Below are positions 18,817 to 27,786 of a stretch of 64,000 nucleotides of DNA, piece after piece. The notes beneath the pieces are model-generated. The model saw nothing but the letters and a program-made list of their open reading frames with translations, was not told the DNA's origin and made no database searches. The stretch lies in NCBI GenBank assembly GCA_029203185.1, contig CP119310.1:1550001-1614000 (forward strand), read 5' to 3'. The position numbers and the translations under genes are program-made. Every line of letters begins with the position of its first letter. The stretch's first letter is position 1. The stretch comes from Candidatus Chryseobacterium colombiense (GTDB lineage Bacteria > Bacteroidota > Bacteroidia > Flavobacteriales > Weeksellaceae).

Positions 18817-19065
18817 CTACTATTTTTCCAAGCTTATTTAATCTTCCAAACTGACCGACATTATTTTTCTTTACATATTACCATAAAACAGCCTGCAATT
18901 GACTGTAGTTTTTAATATTCATATATTATTACAAACATCCCTGAAATAGTTACTTTCAAATGTGTATTTCTTTTTGATTCATAATGATTGAGATCATATT
19001 TTTTATAATAATTCTTCCCGAATTTAGAGTTAAAAATTATTTGTAAAACTCATATTTAGATTATT

Positions 19066-19449
19066 ATGAAAAAGAATTTTTTTGACAAGTTTGCAGATCA
19101 GGCTGCATACTTTGCAGGAAGCCCGGCTGCGTTTATCGGGGCCAGTGTACTGGTAATTATATGGGCTGTTACGGGACCGTTTTTTAAATTTTCCGAAGTT
19201 TGGCAAATGGTCATCAATACGGGAACAACCATTGTCACCTTCCTTATGGTATTTCTGATTCAGAAGGCCCAAAATAAAGATTCAAAAGCCATTCAGATTA
19301 AATTAAATGAACTTGTTGCGGCACACGAAAACGCTAACAACCGTATTGTGGATATAGAAGATCTAACGGAAGAGGAACTGGATGAGATTCATAAATTTTA
19401 TGAAAATCTGAGAAATTCCCGCAGTACAAATTCCTCTGAAAAAGAATAA
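19066..19449 (+). CDS. Low-affinity iron permease family small membrane protein
   Basis: A 127-residue protein with two membrane helices: FAGSPAAFIGASVLVIIWAVTGP and INTGTTIVTFLMVFLIQ. The QKAQNKDSKAIQIKLNELV signature is characteristic of the Fet4-like low-affinity iron permease family. The C-terminus is acidic and helical. Family membership is clear, but metal transport by the short bacterial members is not established. It ends near a strong hairpin. Confidence 0.85.
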   Translation: MKKNFFDKFADQAAYFAGSPAAFIGASVLVIIWAVTGPFFKFSEVWQMVINTGTTIVTFLMVFLIQKAQNKDSKAIQIKLNELVAAHENANNRIVDIEDLTEEELDEIHKFYENLRNSRSTNSSEKE

Positions 19450-19520
19450 ATATGGTCTGAAAGTAAGAGATCTATACTCACAAGAAAAGTTTACTTTTAT
19501 CATTCATACTTTTTACATTA

Positions 19521-19543
19521 TCCCCCTCTTTTTAAGAGGGGGA
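19521..19543. terminator. Intrinsic terminator
   Basis: Stem TCCCCCTCTT / AAGAGGGGGA with a TTT loop, followed by TTTT on the + strand. It lies between the iron-permease-like gene and the convergent small membrane gene. Confidence 0.8.
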
Positions 19544-19590
19544 TTTTAAACATAAATAAAAGTAAATTCATTACTGTGTAATGAAAGATT

Positions 19591-19761
19591 TTAATCCAGA
19601 GGTTTTCTCCCCGTAATAATATTATATAAAACCACAATTATGGCAATTACCAGTAATATATGTACCAAATATCCCGTACTTATCCCCGGTATTACCCCTA
19701 ACATACCTAAAAGCCATACAGCAATACAAATGACCGCGACTAACCATAATATACTTCTCAT
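19591..19761 (-). CDS. lmo0937-family small membrane protein
   Basis: A 56-residue protein starting MRSILWLVAVICIAVWLLG and ending NIITGRKPLD. It has two hydrophobic helices split by a Gly/Pro turn (MLGVIPGISTGYLVHILLVIAII). This matches the widespread lmo0937 family of stress-induced small membrane proteins of unknown action. The gene stands alone and faces the terminator at 19521-19543. Confidence 0.8.
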   Translation of the reverse strand: MRSILWLVAVICIAVWLLGMLGVIPGISTGYLVHILLVIAIIVVLYNIITGRKPLD

Positions 19762-19869
19762 AACTGTAAATTTTTAAATTATACATTTACTGTCTGCATA
19801 TTTTATGCCTTTTTTCTATGCAAAGCTTATGAAATCATGTTTTAATGCAAAACGTGTTTCAACATTTTT

Positions 19870-20207
19870 TTAGATATTATTTCTTTTCGGCCTTAGTATC
19901 AATCTGATGGAAGGATATTGGTGATAAAAAGTCTTAGCCAATAGAATACTAACCGAATTTTATTACGAAAGCCTACCAAAGGTATGATATGTATAAAAAG
20001 CCCAGCTAAAAATCCTTTAAAAGAAAATTCGGGAGGTCTACTACAGCATTGAATTTTGAGATAATTGCCATACTCCCCTGATCCTTATATTTAAAAGGAA
20101 CTAAAATCTTTTCATCTTCAATTCCCTTCAAACTTTTCCCTTGCTGAATTGCTACCTGTGCCAACTGAGGCAAATCCACCGCCCACAATGACAACGTGCT
20201 TTTTCAT
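19870..20207 (-). pseudogene. Type II NADH dehydrogenase remnant (internal deletion, frameshifts)
   Basis: From the ATG at 20207 the frame reads MKKHVVIVGGGFA, the FAD-binding N-terminus of NDH-2-type dehydrogenases. It then jumps, out of frame, to LPQLAQVAIQQGKSL, PFKYKDQGSMAIISKFNAVVDLPNF, LFIHIIPLVGFRNKIRLVF and YPSIRLILRPKRNNI, all from the C-terminal half of the same family. About 300 residues between GGGFA and LPQLAQ are missing, and at least two further frame changes are needed. It cannot encode a working enzyme. Another NDH-2 copy presumably exists elsewhere. Confidence 0.85.
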
Positions 20208-20439
20208 ATGTAATGAATGAATAAATATGTGATTATAAATAATCCTTTTAGAAGTTACCTAAAAATACAACAGGTTAATTTTACTCATTATGACTCGAGT
20301 TATAATTGCAGCAACCCTTATTTTTTTAGATCATCCATCATTTGCTTAGACCTTATTCAACTATAGAATTTGGCTTATTTTTTGATGTACGCTACACTAA
20401 TTTTACTAAAACTTATTACTTATCTAAAAATGTAAGAAT
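20208..20439. promoter_or_regulatory. Upstream region of the Crp/Fnr gene
   Basis: About 230 bp of AT-rich DNA between the NDH-2 remnant and the Crp/Fnr gene. I see no clear operator or small ORF. Confidence 0.35.
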
Positions 20440-21039
20440 ATGATTATCAGTGAAGATCTTTTAATAGCTTTCGGCGGCGAATACGAGACCTATCCTGCTA
20501 ATACAGTCATATTTAGTGAAGGAAGCCAGCCGAAGTATTATTTTCAAATTGTGAATGGTAATGTTGAATTAAACAATTACCATGAAGATGGAAAAGAATT
20601 TACCCAAAATATTCTTTCAGACGGTCAAAGTTTTGGTGAATCTCTCCTGTTTGGGGATCAACCTTATCCTATGAACGCTATAGCCACTACAGAGTGCTAC
20701 ATTCTGAAACTTTCAAAATCAGATTTCCTTACCCTGATCAGTCAAAATAAAGAAGTTGCTTCCAATATGTTTAAATGCCTATCAGACAGGCTGTATTATA
20801 AATATCTTATGCTGTTTAGCATTACATCTGCGAATCCTACATATAAAATCAGAGCACTCATGGATTATGTAAAGGGATATAATTCTTCTGCCATTCCCCA
20901 ACATTCATTTCAGGTTCCTTTTACCCGCCGTCAAATGGCTAACTTGACAGGTCTAAGAATAGAAACGGTGATCCGAACGATTAAGAAAATGGAAAAGGAA
21001 AAGATTTTAAAAATAGAAAACAGAAAAATATATTATTAG
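20440..21039 (+). CDS. Crp/Fnr-family transcription regulator
   Basis: A 199-residue regulator. Residues ~10-120 form a cyclic-nucleotide-binding-type beta roll (ILSDGQSFGESLLFGDQPYPMNAIATTECYILKL). The C-terminal winged helix has VPFTRRQMANLTGLRIETVIRTIKKMEKEKILKI, with the recognition helix LRIETVIRTIK. No N-terminal cysteine cluster is visible, so it is not a classical Fe-S Fnr. Effector and targets are unknown; the adjacent catalase/stress genes are candidates by position only. Confidence 0.9.
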   Translation: MIISEDLLIAFGGEYETYPANTVIFSEGSQPKYYFQIVNGNVELNNYHEDGKEFTQNILSDGQSFGESLLFGDQPYPMNAIATTECYILKLSKSDFLTLISQNKEVASNMFKCLSDRLYYKYLMLFSITSANPTYKIRALMDYVKGYNSSAIPQHSFQVPFTRRQMANLTGLRIETVIRTIKKMEKEKILKIENRKIYY

Positions 21040-21140
21040 TACAATCTATTCTTTTTTAATCCCAACAGAAACCGCCATGGTATTAACATAAATATTGGCT
21101 CTCCAATTAATTTTTTTAACCACATCAACTTCACCCTGGA

Positions 21141-21755
21141 TCAAAAATCCAGAAACCCATTTACCAATGTTTTCCACTGAATTTTTGAAATGCCGATCAT
21201 TCCGCCTGCGGCAATCAAGAGATTTCTTGCTTTGTCCATAAATTCTGCATCAAGATTAGGCGTTTCATTTCTGCCGTAAATTCCGGCCCGAATAAAATCT
21301 CTTCCTTTAAAGATCCCAAATGTAGAGGTAGCTTCATCGGAATAAAAATGTACAATATGTTCTGAAGTTTTATCCTGTGGATTTTTTGAAGGTCTGCATG
21401 TCATTATTACAAAATCAAGACAAATACCATGGGTACGTTCTTCAAACACATCTGTAATCTCTACCCAGTCGAAACCTTTGGCTTCAACCGTTCCCGGCCC
21501 CGGAATATCTATCCTTATATAATCTCCAATTAATGGATACCGATCAACCATTTTCCCTTCTGAATCGAACAGTTTAAAATCGGCAAAGCTTTCTCCACAA
21601 TAGCTTTTCCAATTGTTTATCAACATAAACCTTTCTTTTAATCGATTGAATGCTTCATGCACTTCTTCCGGATTAATATAGTTTTTCTTAGCCTCCGTAT
21701 CATGAAAGCTTCCTTTCTCCTGAACAGGCACTCCAAAAATTTCTTTAGGTTTCAT
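21141..21755 (-). CDS. Conserved hypothetical protein with apparent C-terminal frameshift
   Basis: A 204-residue protein of unrecognised family with beta-rich central sequence (YIRIDIPGPGTVEAKGFDWVEITDVFEERTHGICLDFVIMTCRP). The frame stops at 21141 with NGFLDF. A one-base shift in the AAAAA run near 21190 instead gives ENIGKWVSGFLIQGEVDVVKKINWRANIYVNTMAVSVGIKKE, ending at 21046, only 6 bp from the convergent Crp gene. That tail looks like true protein. Either the gene is recently frameshifted or the read has an indel. There is no signal peptide or known motif. Confidence 0.65.
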   Translation of the reverse strand: MKPKEIFGVPVQEKGSFHDTEAKKNYINPEEVHEAFNRLKERFMLINNWKSYCGESFADFKLFDSEGKMVDRYPLIGDYIRIDIPGPGTVEAKGFDWVEITDVFEERTHGICLDFVIMTCRPSKNPQDKTSEHIVHFYSDEATSTFGIFKGRDFIRAGIYGRNETPNLDAEFMDKARNLLIAAGGMIGISKIQWKTLVNGFLDF

Positions 21756-21843
21756 ACTGTATCATTTTTAGTTTTCATCGTAGGTCTTATCTATCGGTTT
21801 AGATTCCTGAGAACTTTTTTCTAAGTTCAAAAACACATATTTG

Positions 21844-22602
21844 TTAGCCGTTGATAATCAAGCCTCCGTTTGGATGAAGAACCTGCCCTGTGATCTGAGC
21901 TGCTCCTTCGGACGCCAGAAATAAAAAGCTTTCTACTACTTCTTCCGGTGTCGCATTTCTCTTAAAAGGAGGTTTTCCGGGATCTTCTTCTTTTTCATCA
22001 AAAGTTTCCTTGGTAAGCGGTGTTGCCACAGGTCCGGGTGCAACGGCATTTACTCTTATTCCTTTTGGTTTTGCCTGTAATGCCAGAGACCGGGTAAAAG
22101 AAACGATTGCCCCTTTTGTTGCCGCATAATCAAGTAATTCCGGATGTCCTTGGTAAGCTACCGCCGAAGTTGTATTGATAATACAATCACCTTCTTTTAA
22201 ATACGGGAATATCACTTTTGTCAGTAAGATCATCCCAATGATATTGGTATCAAATGTTTTCCGGATATTTTTCTCTTCCAGATCGTGAATATGCTCTGCC
22301 GGAAACTGAGTTCCTGCATTATTGATCAGAATATTAATTTTACCCCATTCAGAAATTAGTTTTCTTACCGTCTCTTCACAAAATTCATAATCATTGATAT
22401 CTCCTGAAAATAAAATGCATTTTCTTCCTAAGGCTTCAATTTCCATTTTTACTTTTTCAGCACCTTCGTCATCTTCATGATAAATAATGGCCACATCGGC
22501 ACCTTCTTTTGCAAAAAGTAATGCTACTGCTTTTCCAATTCCACTGTCGGCTCCTGTAATAAGAACCGATTTGTTAGCTAACTTTAATTCTCGCATTTCC
22601 AT
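21844..22602 (-). CDS. Short-chain dehydrogenase/reductase
   Basis: A 252-residue classical SDR. Cofactor motif TGADSGIG near residue 17, NNAG in INILINNAGTQFP, catalytic Tyr and Lys in YAATKGAIVSF, and the C-terminal GQVLHPNGG cap. The family reduces carbonyls or oxidises alcohols with NAD(P)H. The exact substrate is open; this subgroup is often annotated as a glucose/ribitol dehydrogenase-like general-stress protein. It lies downstream of the catalase in the same direction. Confidence 0.88.
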   Translation of the reverse strand: MEMRELKLANKSVLITGADSGIGKAVALLFAKEGADVAIIYHEDDEGAEKVKMEIEALGRKCILFSGDINDYEFCEETVRKLISEWGKINILINNAGTQFPAEHIHDLEEKNIRKTFDTNIIGMILLTKVIFPYLKEGDCIINTTSAVAYQGHPELLDYAATKGAIVSFTRSLALQAKPKGIRVNAVAPGPVATPLTKETFDEKEEDPGKPPFKRNATPEEVVESFLFLASEGAAQITGQVLHPNGGLIING

Positions 22603-22652
22603 TTGTTTTCAATTGTAATCTTGATTGTATTTTTACTGATTTGTGTTTTAAA

Positions 22653-22713
22653 GCACCCCAAAATGAATTCAATGTAATATAATTGGGCATTCAGGGCTTG
22701 GGTTTTGGGGTGC
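22653..22713. repeat. Inverted repeat between catalase and SDR genes
   Basis: GCACCCCAAAA at 22653-22663 and TTTTGGGGTGC at 22703-22713 are perfect 11-bp complements around a 39-nt loop. It could act as a transcript-end or stability hairpin between the catalase and SDR genes. Confidence 0.5.
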
Positions 22714-22748
22714 AGTTCCAACTTTCCAGTATGAAATTGTTCTATACT

Positions 22749-24884
22749 TTAAGCGTTTCTTTCAAGTTCCAGCTCCCACACTCTGTGCTTAGCGATTGCA
22801 ATGATGAATTTTTCGGCACCCTTTTTATCTTCCCACGTAATAATTGCAGAATCTTCATGGGCTCTTGTTCCCACATTACTGCTTAGGTACAAAGGTTCAG
22901 TTCCTTCATCAAAGTAAATCGCCTTGCAATGTTTATAGGCTTCATTGATGAAATGCAGTACCAGATGCTTGTTTTCCGGAATTAATAATTCTTTGACAGC
23001 ATCTTCTCCTCCCGCTATATACAAAGCATCAAAGCAAACACTTGCCGTACTCGTCAACGAATGCTTGGCAATCCAAGTAGAGCCGTCACTTGTTCTTAAA
23101 GGAGCCAAACTAGGGGCTATAAGTTCCACTGTCGCTCCTTTTTCTTCCAGTTTTATTTTTACATCATTGCTTGCTTGTACATTTACACCACCAGCAACAA
23201 TAAAACCAATTTTTCTGCCTTTAATAGTATCTTTAATGGTATTCTGCATACTCAAAGCTCCCGAAATTTTTACTTTAGGTTCTTTTTCTTCACTCTGCAG
23301 ATCAATAGGATTGGCATCCGCCGGAAGGCTCTGGTTCGGAAATTCCAGCTCTTTAACCTCAACTCCTATTTTTTCTGCTACCCGCCATGCCAAAAATTTA
23401 TCTATATACACTAATTGTCCTACCAATCTTTCTCTAATTTCCGGGATTGTTACTTTTGACAATTCAAAAATAAGTGCATTCTGAAGGTGTATTTTTTCTG
23501 GAGTTGACTGGCTATTGTAGAATAATTTTGCCTGTGAATAATGATCTACAAAACTTTTGCTTCTCTCCCGAACTTTTTTTCCTGAAACTCTTTCCTCCTG
23601 AGAAGTGAAGCCACCTTCTTTCATCATTGCCTGAAACGGGCAGCCTCCTCCTATAGAATTGGGTTCGTAGCTCACTTTTCCTTTTACTATCTGTTGTCTC
23701 ATGTGCCCATCACGCTGGTTATTATGGACAGTATTAATTGACCTGTTAATAGGAATTTCATGAAAATTGGGTGAGCCTAATCTTGACAACTGGGTATCTG
23801 TATAAGAAAACAGTCTTCCCTGTAAGAGTGGATCATTGGTAAAATCAATCCCGGGAACAAGATCTCCCGGATGAAATGCTACCTGCTCTGTCTCTGCAAA
23901 AAAGTTATCCGGATTTTTATTCAGTGTTAAAGTTCCGATAATTTCTACCGGAACAATTTCTTCAGGTACAATTTTCGTTGGATCCAGGAGGTCGAAATCA
24001 AATTTATGCTCATCTTTCTCTGGAATCAACTGTACTCCGAGATCCCATTCGGGAAATACTCCTTTTTCTATAGATTCCCAAAGATCACGCTTATGAAAAT
24101 CAGGATCTACCCCCGAAATTCTTTGAGCTTCATCCCAAGCGACGGAATGTACTCCCAATTTTGGTTTAAAATGGAATTTAACAAAATGTACTTTTCCTTC
24201 TTCATTGATAAATTTAAAGGAATGAACTCCAAAACCTTCCATTCTGCTGAAACTTCTGGGAATTGCTCGGTCACTCATCAACCACATGATCATATGCATA
24301 CTTTCAGGCATTAATGAGATAAAATCCCAGAATGTATCGTGAGCGGAAGCCGCCTGCGGAATTTCATTGTCAGGTTCCGGTTTTACAGCATGTACAAGAT
24401 CCGGAAATTTGATAGCATCCTGAATAAAGAATACAGGCATATTATTTCCCACCAGATCATAATTTCCTTCTTCTGTATAGAATTTAATGGCAAAACCACG
24501 TACATCTCTTGCCAGATCTGTACTTCCTCTGCTTCCCGCCACAGTAGAAAATCTTACAAAAACAGGCGTTTCTTTTCCTTCTTCAGTCAAAAATTTAGCT
24601 TTTGTATATTGAGCAAGGCTTTTATTAAGCTTAAATACTCCGTGTGCACCGGATCCTCTTGCGTGTACTACTCTTTCAGGAATTCTTTCGTGATCAAAAT
24701 GGGTTATTTTTTCTCTCAAGATAAAATCTTCGAGTAAGGTAGGACCTCTGTCTCCAGCTTTTAAAGAATCCTGATTGTTATTGATCTTGAGTCCCTGATT
24801 GGTGGTCAGCTTTTCATTTTCATTCAGGGTACTGTGTATTTTCAGCTGATCTGTTTTCTCGTTGATATTCTTGTTTCTTTTCAT
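22749..24884 (-). CDS. katE: Large-subunit catalase (HPII/KatE type)
   Basis: A 711-residue monofunctional haem catalase converting hydrogen peroxide to water and oxygen. The distal histidine is in RVVHARGSGAHGVF, the Asn in VGNNMPVFFIQDA, and the proximal haem tyrosine in GRLFSYTDTQLSRLG. The last ~150 residues (from KGRKIGFIVAGGVNVQASNDV) are the flavodoxin/DJ-1-like domain that marks the large-subunit clade. The N-terminal extension with GDRGPTLLEDFILREKI is also typical. It neighbours other stress genes. Confidence 0.95.
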   Translation of the reverse strand: MKRNKNINEKTDQLKIHSTLNENEKLTTNQGLKINNNQDSLKAGDRGPTLLEDFILREKITHFDHERIPERVVHARGSGAHGVFKLNKSLAQYTKAKFLTEEGKETPVFVRFSTVAGSRGSTDLARDVRGFAIKFYTEEGNYDLVGNNMPVFFIQDAIKFPDLVHAVKPEPDNEIPQAASAHDTFWDFISLMPESMHMIMWLMSDRAIPRSFSRMEGFGVHSFKFINEEGKVHFVKFHFKPKLGVHSVAWDEAQRISGVDPDFHKRDLWESIEKGVFPEWDLGVQLIPEKDEHKFDFDLLDPTKIVPEEIVPVEIIGTLTLNKNPDNFFAETEQVAFHPGDLVPGIDFTNDPLLQGRLFSYTDTQLSRLGSPNFHEIPINRSINTVHNNQRDGHMRQQIVKGKVSYEPNSIGGGCPFQAMMKEGGFTSQEERVSGKKVRERSKSFVDHYSQAKLFYNSQSTPEKIHLQNALIFELSKVTIPEIRERLVGQLVYIDKFLAWRVAEKIGVEVKELEFPNQSLPADANPIDLQSEEKEPKVKISGALSMQNTIKDTIKGRKIGFIVAGGVNVQASNDVKIKLEEKGATVELIAPSLAPLRTSDGSTWIAKHSLTSTASVCFDALYIAGGEDAVKELLIPENKHLVLHFINEAYKHCKAIYFDEGTEPLYLSSNVGTRAHEDSAIITWEDKKGAEKFIIAIAKHRVWELELERNA

Positions 24885-24934
24885 ATCTATTACTTTTATT
24901 GTTTGATGTTTCTATTTAAAATTTTATTCCCAAA

Positions 24935-25306
24935 TCACATTTGTTCAATGTTGTTTCTTTCCAAAGTGTCCAGTAATCTGCTTAGGCATTCTTCTTCTTT
25001 TAAGACTTTATTATAAGCGGTTTTAGCGTAGAGAATAAAGGAAGAACCTTTAGCTGAAGTTTCTTCGATCATATTTATTATGGTATCACGGTTATTATCT
25101 TTTATATGAAATACATATTCTTCTATATAGGTATCGATCAGTTTTCTGAGCACTTCGGATCCTGTGTTCTTTTTTATCTTTTCTAAAGATCTTATCAGAA
25201 AAGCCGCTCCATAAGAACTTCCTTCTTCGGAAGAAACAATTTCATTTTCGGAATAGTTATTTTTATAATGCAATACAGTAGATTTCAATGGATCATTTTC
25301 TCTCAT
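24935..25306 (-). CDS. Hypothetical protein in stress cluster
   Basis: A 123-residue, mostly helical acidic protein (MRENDPLKSTVLHYKNNYSENEIVSS...). No signal peptide, membrane segment or motif I recognise. It sits 50 bp upstream of the catalase and 8 bp after another small gene, probably in the same transcript. Confidence 0.6.
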   Translation of the reverse strand: MRENDPLKSTVLHYKNNYSENEIVSSEEGSSYGAAFLIRSLEKIKKNTGSEVLRKLIDTYIEEYVFHIKDNNRDTIINMIEETSAKGSSFILYAKTAYNKVLKEEECLSRLLDTLERNNIEQM

Positions 25307-25314
25307 CTTTATAT

Positions 25315-25620
25315 TTATCGGTTTTCGGATATATGTATAAATTTGTCAAAATAATGCATATCTTCTTCGTCTTTAAAAGACATATAAAACATGGTTTTTA
25401 TCGGTTCTTTTTTCCCTATACTTCCCAACGAGTCAAACTGTGCAATAAGTGCCTGAATATTTTCCAGATCAGCACCTTCTTCAATTACAAATACTAAAAA
25501 AATATTATGATCAATCTCTTTTGCATATATTGAAGCCCCCTCATTAAACAGTCTTCCATTGTGGGGAATTTTGATAAAGCATTGTTGCTTTAGTGTCTTT
25601 AAAATTTTCTTAGAATTCAT
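25315..25620 (-). CDS. Hypothetical protein in stress cluster
   Basis: A 101-residue protein from the ATG at 25620 (MNSKKILKTLKQQCF). The frame extends to 25707, but that would run across a terminator hairpin and into the upstream gene, so the internal ATG is preferred. Its alternation of beta strands and helices (IFLVFVIEEGADLENIQALIAQFDSLGS) suggests a small alpha/beta fold. No family recognised. Confidence 0.6.
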   Translation of the reverse strand: MNSKKILKTLKQQCFIKIPHNGRLFNEGASIYAKEIDHNIFLVFVIEEGADLENIQALIAQFDSLGSIGKKEPIKTMFYMSFKDEEDMHYFDKFIHISENR

Positions 25621-25635
25621 AATTGTTAATGTTAA

Positions 25636-25666
25636 AAAGCCATATAGATCGCCTCTATATGGCTTT
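25636..25666 (-). terminator. Terminator after the DUF892 gene
   Basis: Perfect 13-bp stem AAAGCCATATAGA / TCTATATGGCTTT, 5-nt loop, with a T-run on the minus strand. It lies 19 nt after the DUF892 stop and 16 nt before the next start, so it may allow partial read-through. Confidence 0.8.
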
Positions 25667-25684
25667 ACTATATCTAATGGTGTA

Positions 25685-26281
25685 TTAATTTTCCTGCTCT
25701 GCGTCAAAATTGATCAATGTCTCTGCGATCTCTGTAAGATCCTCATCGGTCTCTTCTTCTTCCTGCAGTGTTTTTTCCAGGAGATCCGCAGCTTTATCAT
25801 GCCCCATGGTGATTGCCAGCTGAGCCAATCCTCCGTAAGTAGCTATTTCATAATGCTCTACTTTTTGGGCAGCAATAATGAGGGCTGCATCTCTTGTCAT
25901 GGAACCGTCTTCAGTGGATTTTATGATCTCTTCTCCTTCTTTGATGATTCCTTTAATTGCTTCGCATTCCTTTTTCTCAGGTTTTTCATCTATCAGTTTA
26001 AAAACCTTTTCTAATCTGCTGATGTGTTTTTTGGTCTGTAACTGATGGTCTTCAAATGCATCTTTAAGCTCTTCGGTCGTTGCTGCCTCCTGCATTTTTT
26101 CCAGCGCATCAACGATTGCATTTTCTGCATAGTAAATATCCTTAAGCGCGGATACAAAAAACTTATGAAGGGGAGCATTTTTCATCTCCTTTGCATCTAC
26201 AGACGCATTATCTACTGACATATTTTTTTTCTCTGCGACAGCTGATGTACTGCTGTTATTATTTTCTGCTGTTTTTGCCAT
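25685..26281 (-). CDS. DUF892 / YciF-like ferritin-like protein
   Basis: A 198-residue protein. After a low-complexity N-terminus (~35 residues, NNSSTSAVAEKK) comes the DUF892 four-helix bundle: FFVSALKDIYYAENAIVDALEKMQEAA, ELKDAFEDHQLQTKKHISRLEKVF, AALIIAAQKVEHYEIATYGGLAQLA. It carries paired Glu/His residues of a di-metal site (YYAENAI, EDHQLQT, VEHYEIA). These proteins are linked to osmotic and oxidative stress. Confidence 0.9.
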   Translation of the reverse strand: MAKTAENNNSSTSAVAEKKNMSVDNASVDAKEMKNAPLHKFFVSALKDIYYAENAIVDALEKMQEAATTEELKDAFEDHQLQTKKHISRLEKVFKLIDEKPEKKECEAIKGIIKEGEEIIKSTEDGSMTRDAALIIAAQKVEHYEIATYGGLAQLAITMGHDKAADLLEKTLQEEEETDEDLTEIAETLINFDAEQEN

Positions 26282-26363
26282 GATGTGAGTGGTGTTTAAA
26301 AATGAATAAAAAGATTACCCCTTTATTTTTCTATTGATAAAGAGGCAATCATTGAAAAAAGAA

Positions 26364-27143
26364 TTATGAATTTCGTCTGCCTCCAAATCCGGATCTACCC
26401 GAACCTGAAGATCTGCCACCTCCGTGAGAAGCCTGGCCTCCCATACGGGCGATTCTTGTACGCTCTGCTTTACTCATGGAAGCAAAACCTCTTTTTGATG
26501 TTCCTGAGCCGGAATTAGAGCTTCTACCTGAACCGCTGCTGCTTCCGGATCTTGAACCTGAACCTGAATTGCTTCTGCTATTTCCTGAACCAGATCTGCC
26601 TGAATTTGAACTTGAAGATCTTCCGTCGCTATTTCTGCTGCCTCTCGGCCTTCCCGGATTGTCATGTCTATGGTCATAATTGTCGTCTGATGAACCTGAT
26701 GAAGACCTTCCTCTTCCTCCTGATCTTGAACCCGAACCGGAACCTGATCTGCCAGAATTTGAACTGGAGTTTCTTCCTGATCCGCTACGGGAACCGCCTC
26801 TACCGCTTTCAGAAGTGAATCTTCCCTGGCTGTCTCTTTGCTGGTTACCATTATTACTTCTGCTTCTTCCTTGGCCTCTGTTTTCATCATCGTAATCATC
26901 ATCGTCATAGTCTTCATCATCATAATCATCGTCATCGTCGTTATTATAATCATCATCGTTATTATCGTAACTATTTTCATAGTCATCATCGAAATAATCT
27001 TCATATTCTGAGAAATCATCATCATACTCTTCATCTCTCGATGCATCGTTATAACCATGATCATAACCTAATTGGTATACTTCTTCAAGATTGCTGGATG
27101 AATTCCCTCTTGAATTACGATTTTTTGAATTTCTAGTGTTCAT
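26364..27143 (-). CDS. KGG-motif stress protein with acidic and Ser/Gly/Arg-rich low-complexity regions
   Basis: A 259-residue, almost wholly disordered protein. Residues ~20-88 are Asp/Tyr-rich, residues ~90-220 are Ser/Gly/Arg-rich with DSQGRFTSE, and the C-terminus holds KRGFASMSKAERTRIARMGGQASHGGGR, a KGG-type motif as in Con-10/GsiB-like stress proteins. The acidic and Arg-rich halves could self-associate or bind nucleic acid. Other long frames here, such as a Met/Ile/Thr-rich one, are shadows of this biased composition. Confidence 0.85.
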   Translation of the reverse strand: MNTRNSKNRNSRGNSSSNLEEVYQLGYDHGYNDASRDEEYDDDFSEYEDYFDDDYENSYDNNDDDYNNDDDDDYDDEDYDDDDYDDENRGQGRSRSNNGNQQRDSQGRFTSESGRGGSRSGSGRNSSSNSGRSGSGSGSRSGGRGRSSSGSSDDNYDHRHDNPGRPRGSRNSDGRSSSSNSGRSGSGNSRSNSGSGSRSGSSSGSGRSSNSGSGTSKRGFASMSKAERTRIARMGGQASHGGGRSSGSGRSGFGGRRNS

Positions 27144-27398
27144 AACTGAATTTTTTGTAATTAATATTAAGTGATGGCTATTGCTGGCCGTGACTAGTAT
27201 TAGACAGCAATCAGTTTAGTTTTAATGGATATTGAATGCCGAAGCAACGCTTCGTAAATGATCCCTCTCTTAAGAGGTTTAGAATAATTTGTAAATCAAA
27301 TGTACAGCTTAGTAATCCACTAATTTATGACCTCAGTCATATTGAATTTTATTTGTACAATTTTTTACTTTAACCTTATCTTTCAAGGATTTTTGTTT
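27144..27398. promoter_or_regulatory. Upstream region of the KGG gene
   Basis: About 250 bp of AT-rich DNA between the small lipoprotein stop and the KGG gene start. It presumably holds the KGG promoter. No hairpin or ORF of note. Confidence 0.35.
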
Positions 27399-27572
27399 CT
27401 AAACCCTATCGGGCTGTATGTTAGTTAGAGCATCCTGAACAGGAATTTTATCGTTTAAGGTATCAGAAGCAATAATTGTATCCTGAAGTGACGAATTCCT
27501 ATACTCAGCCTGTTTTTTACAGCTCAAAAGTACACCTCCCAGTGCACATGAGAATAATACAATAGATTTCAT
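27399..27572 (-). CDS. Small lipoprotein
   Basis: A 57-residue protein starting MKSIVLFSCALGGVLLSCKK. The hydrophobic signal and lipobox (LLSC) predict a lipid-anchored mature peptide of ~40 residues without known motifs (QAEYRNSSLQDTIIASDTLNDK). Confidence 0.65.
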   Translation of the reverse strand: MKSIVLFSCALGGVLLSCKKQAEYRNSSLQDTIIASDTLNDKIPVQDALTNIQPDRV

Positions 27573-27753
27573 AATTTTAAATTTTGTGATGTGATTTCAA
27601 ATTTAGAACATTCTTTTTCCCCTCTGTTATGATCTTAATCATAATGGATAAAAAATAAATTATTTGTAAATTCTAAAACCAAATCAATTGAAGAAGAACT
27701 CTATTTTTAAAATGTTTAGTATTTCTGATATAAATGACGGAATAACAAAAAAC

Positions 27754-27786
27754 AAAAAATCCCCACTTCATTTGTGGGGATTTTTT
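27754..27786. terminator. Terminator at the end of the eCIS lysis genes
   Basis: Stem AAAAAATCCCCAC / GTGGGGATTTTTT with a short loop. It overlaps the stop codon of the endolysin gene, so it ends the whole minus-strand eCIS-associated run. Confidence 0.85.

Noticed and set aside
26474..27064. 196-codon frame rich in Met, Ile and Thr inside the KGG gene
   Set aside because: It is a frame shift of Asp/Ser/Gly codon repeats; composition is an artefact and the KGG motif is in the other frame.
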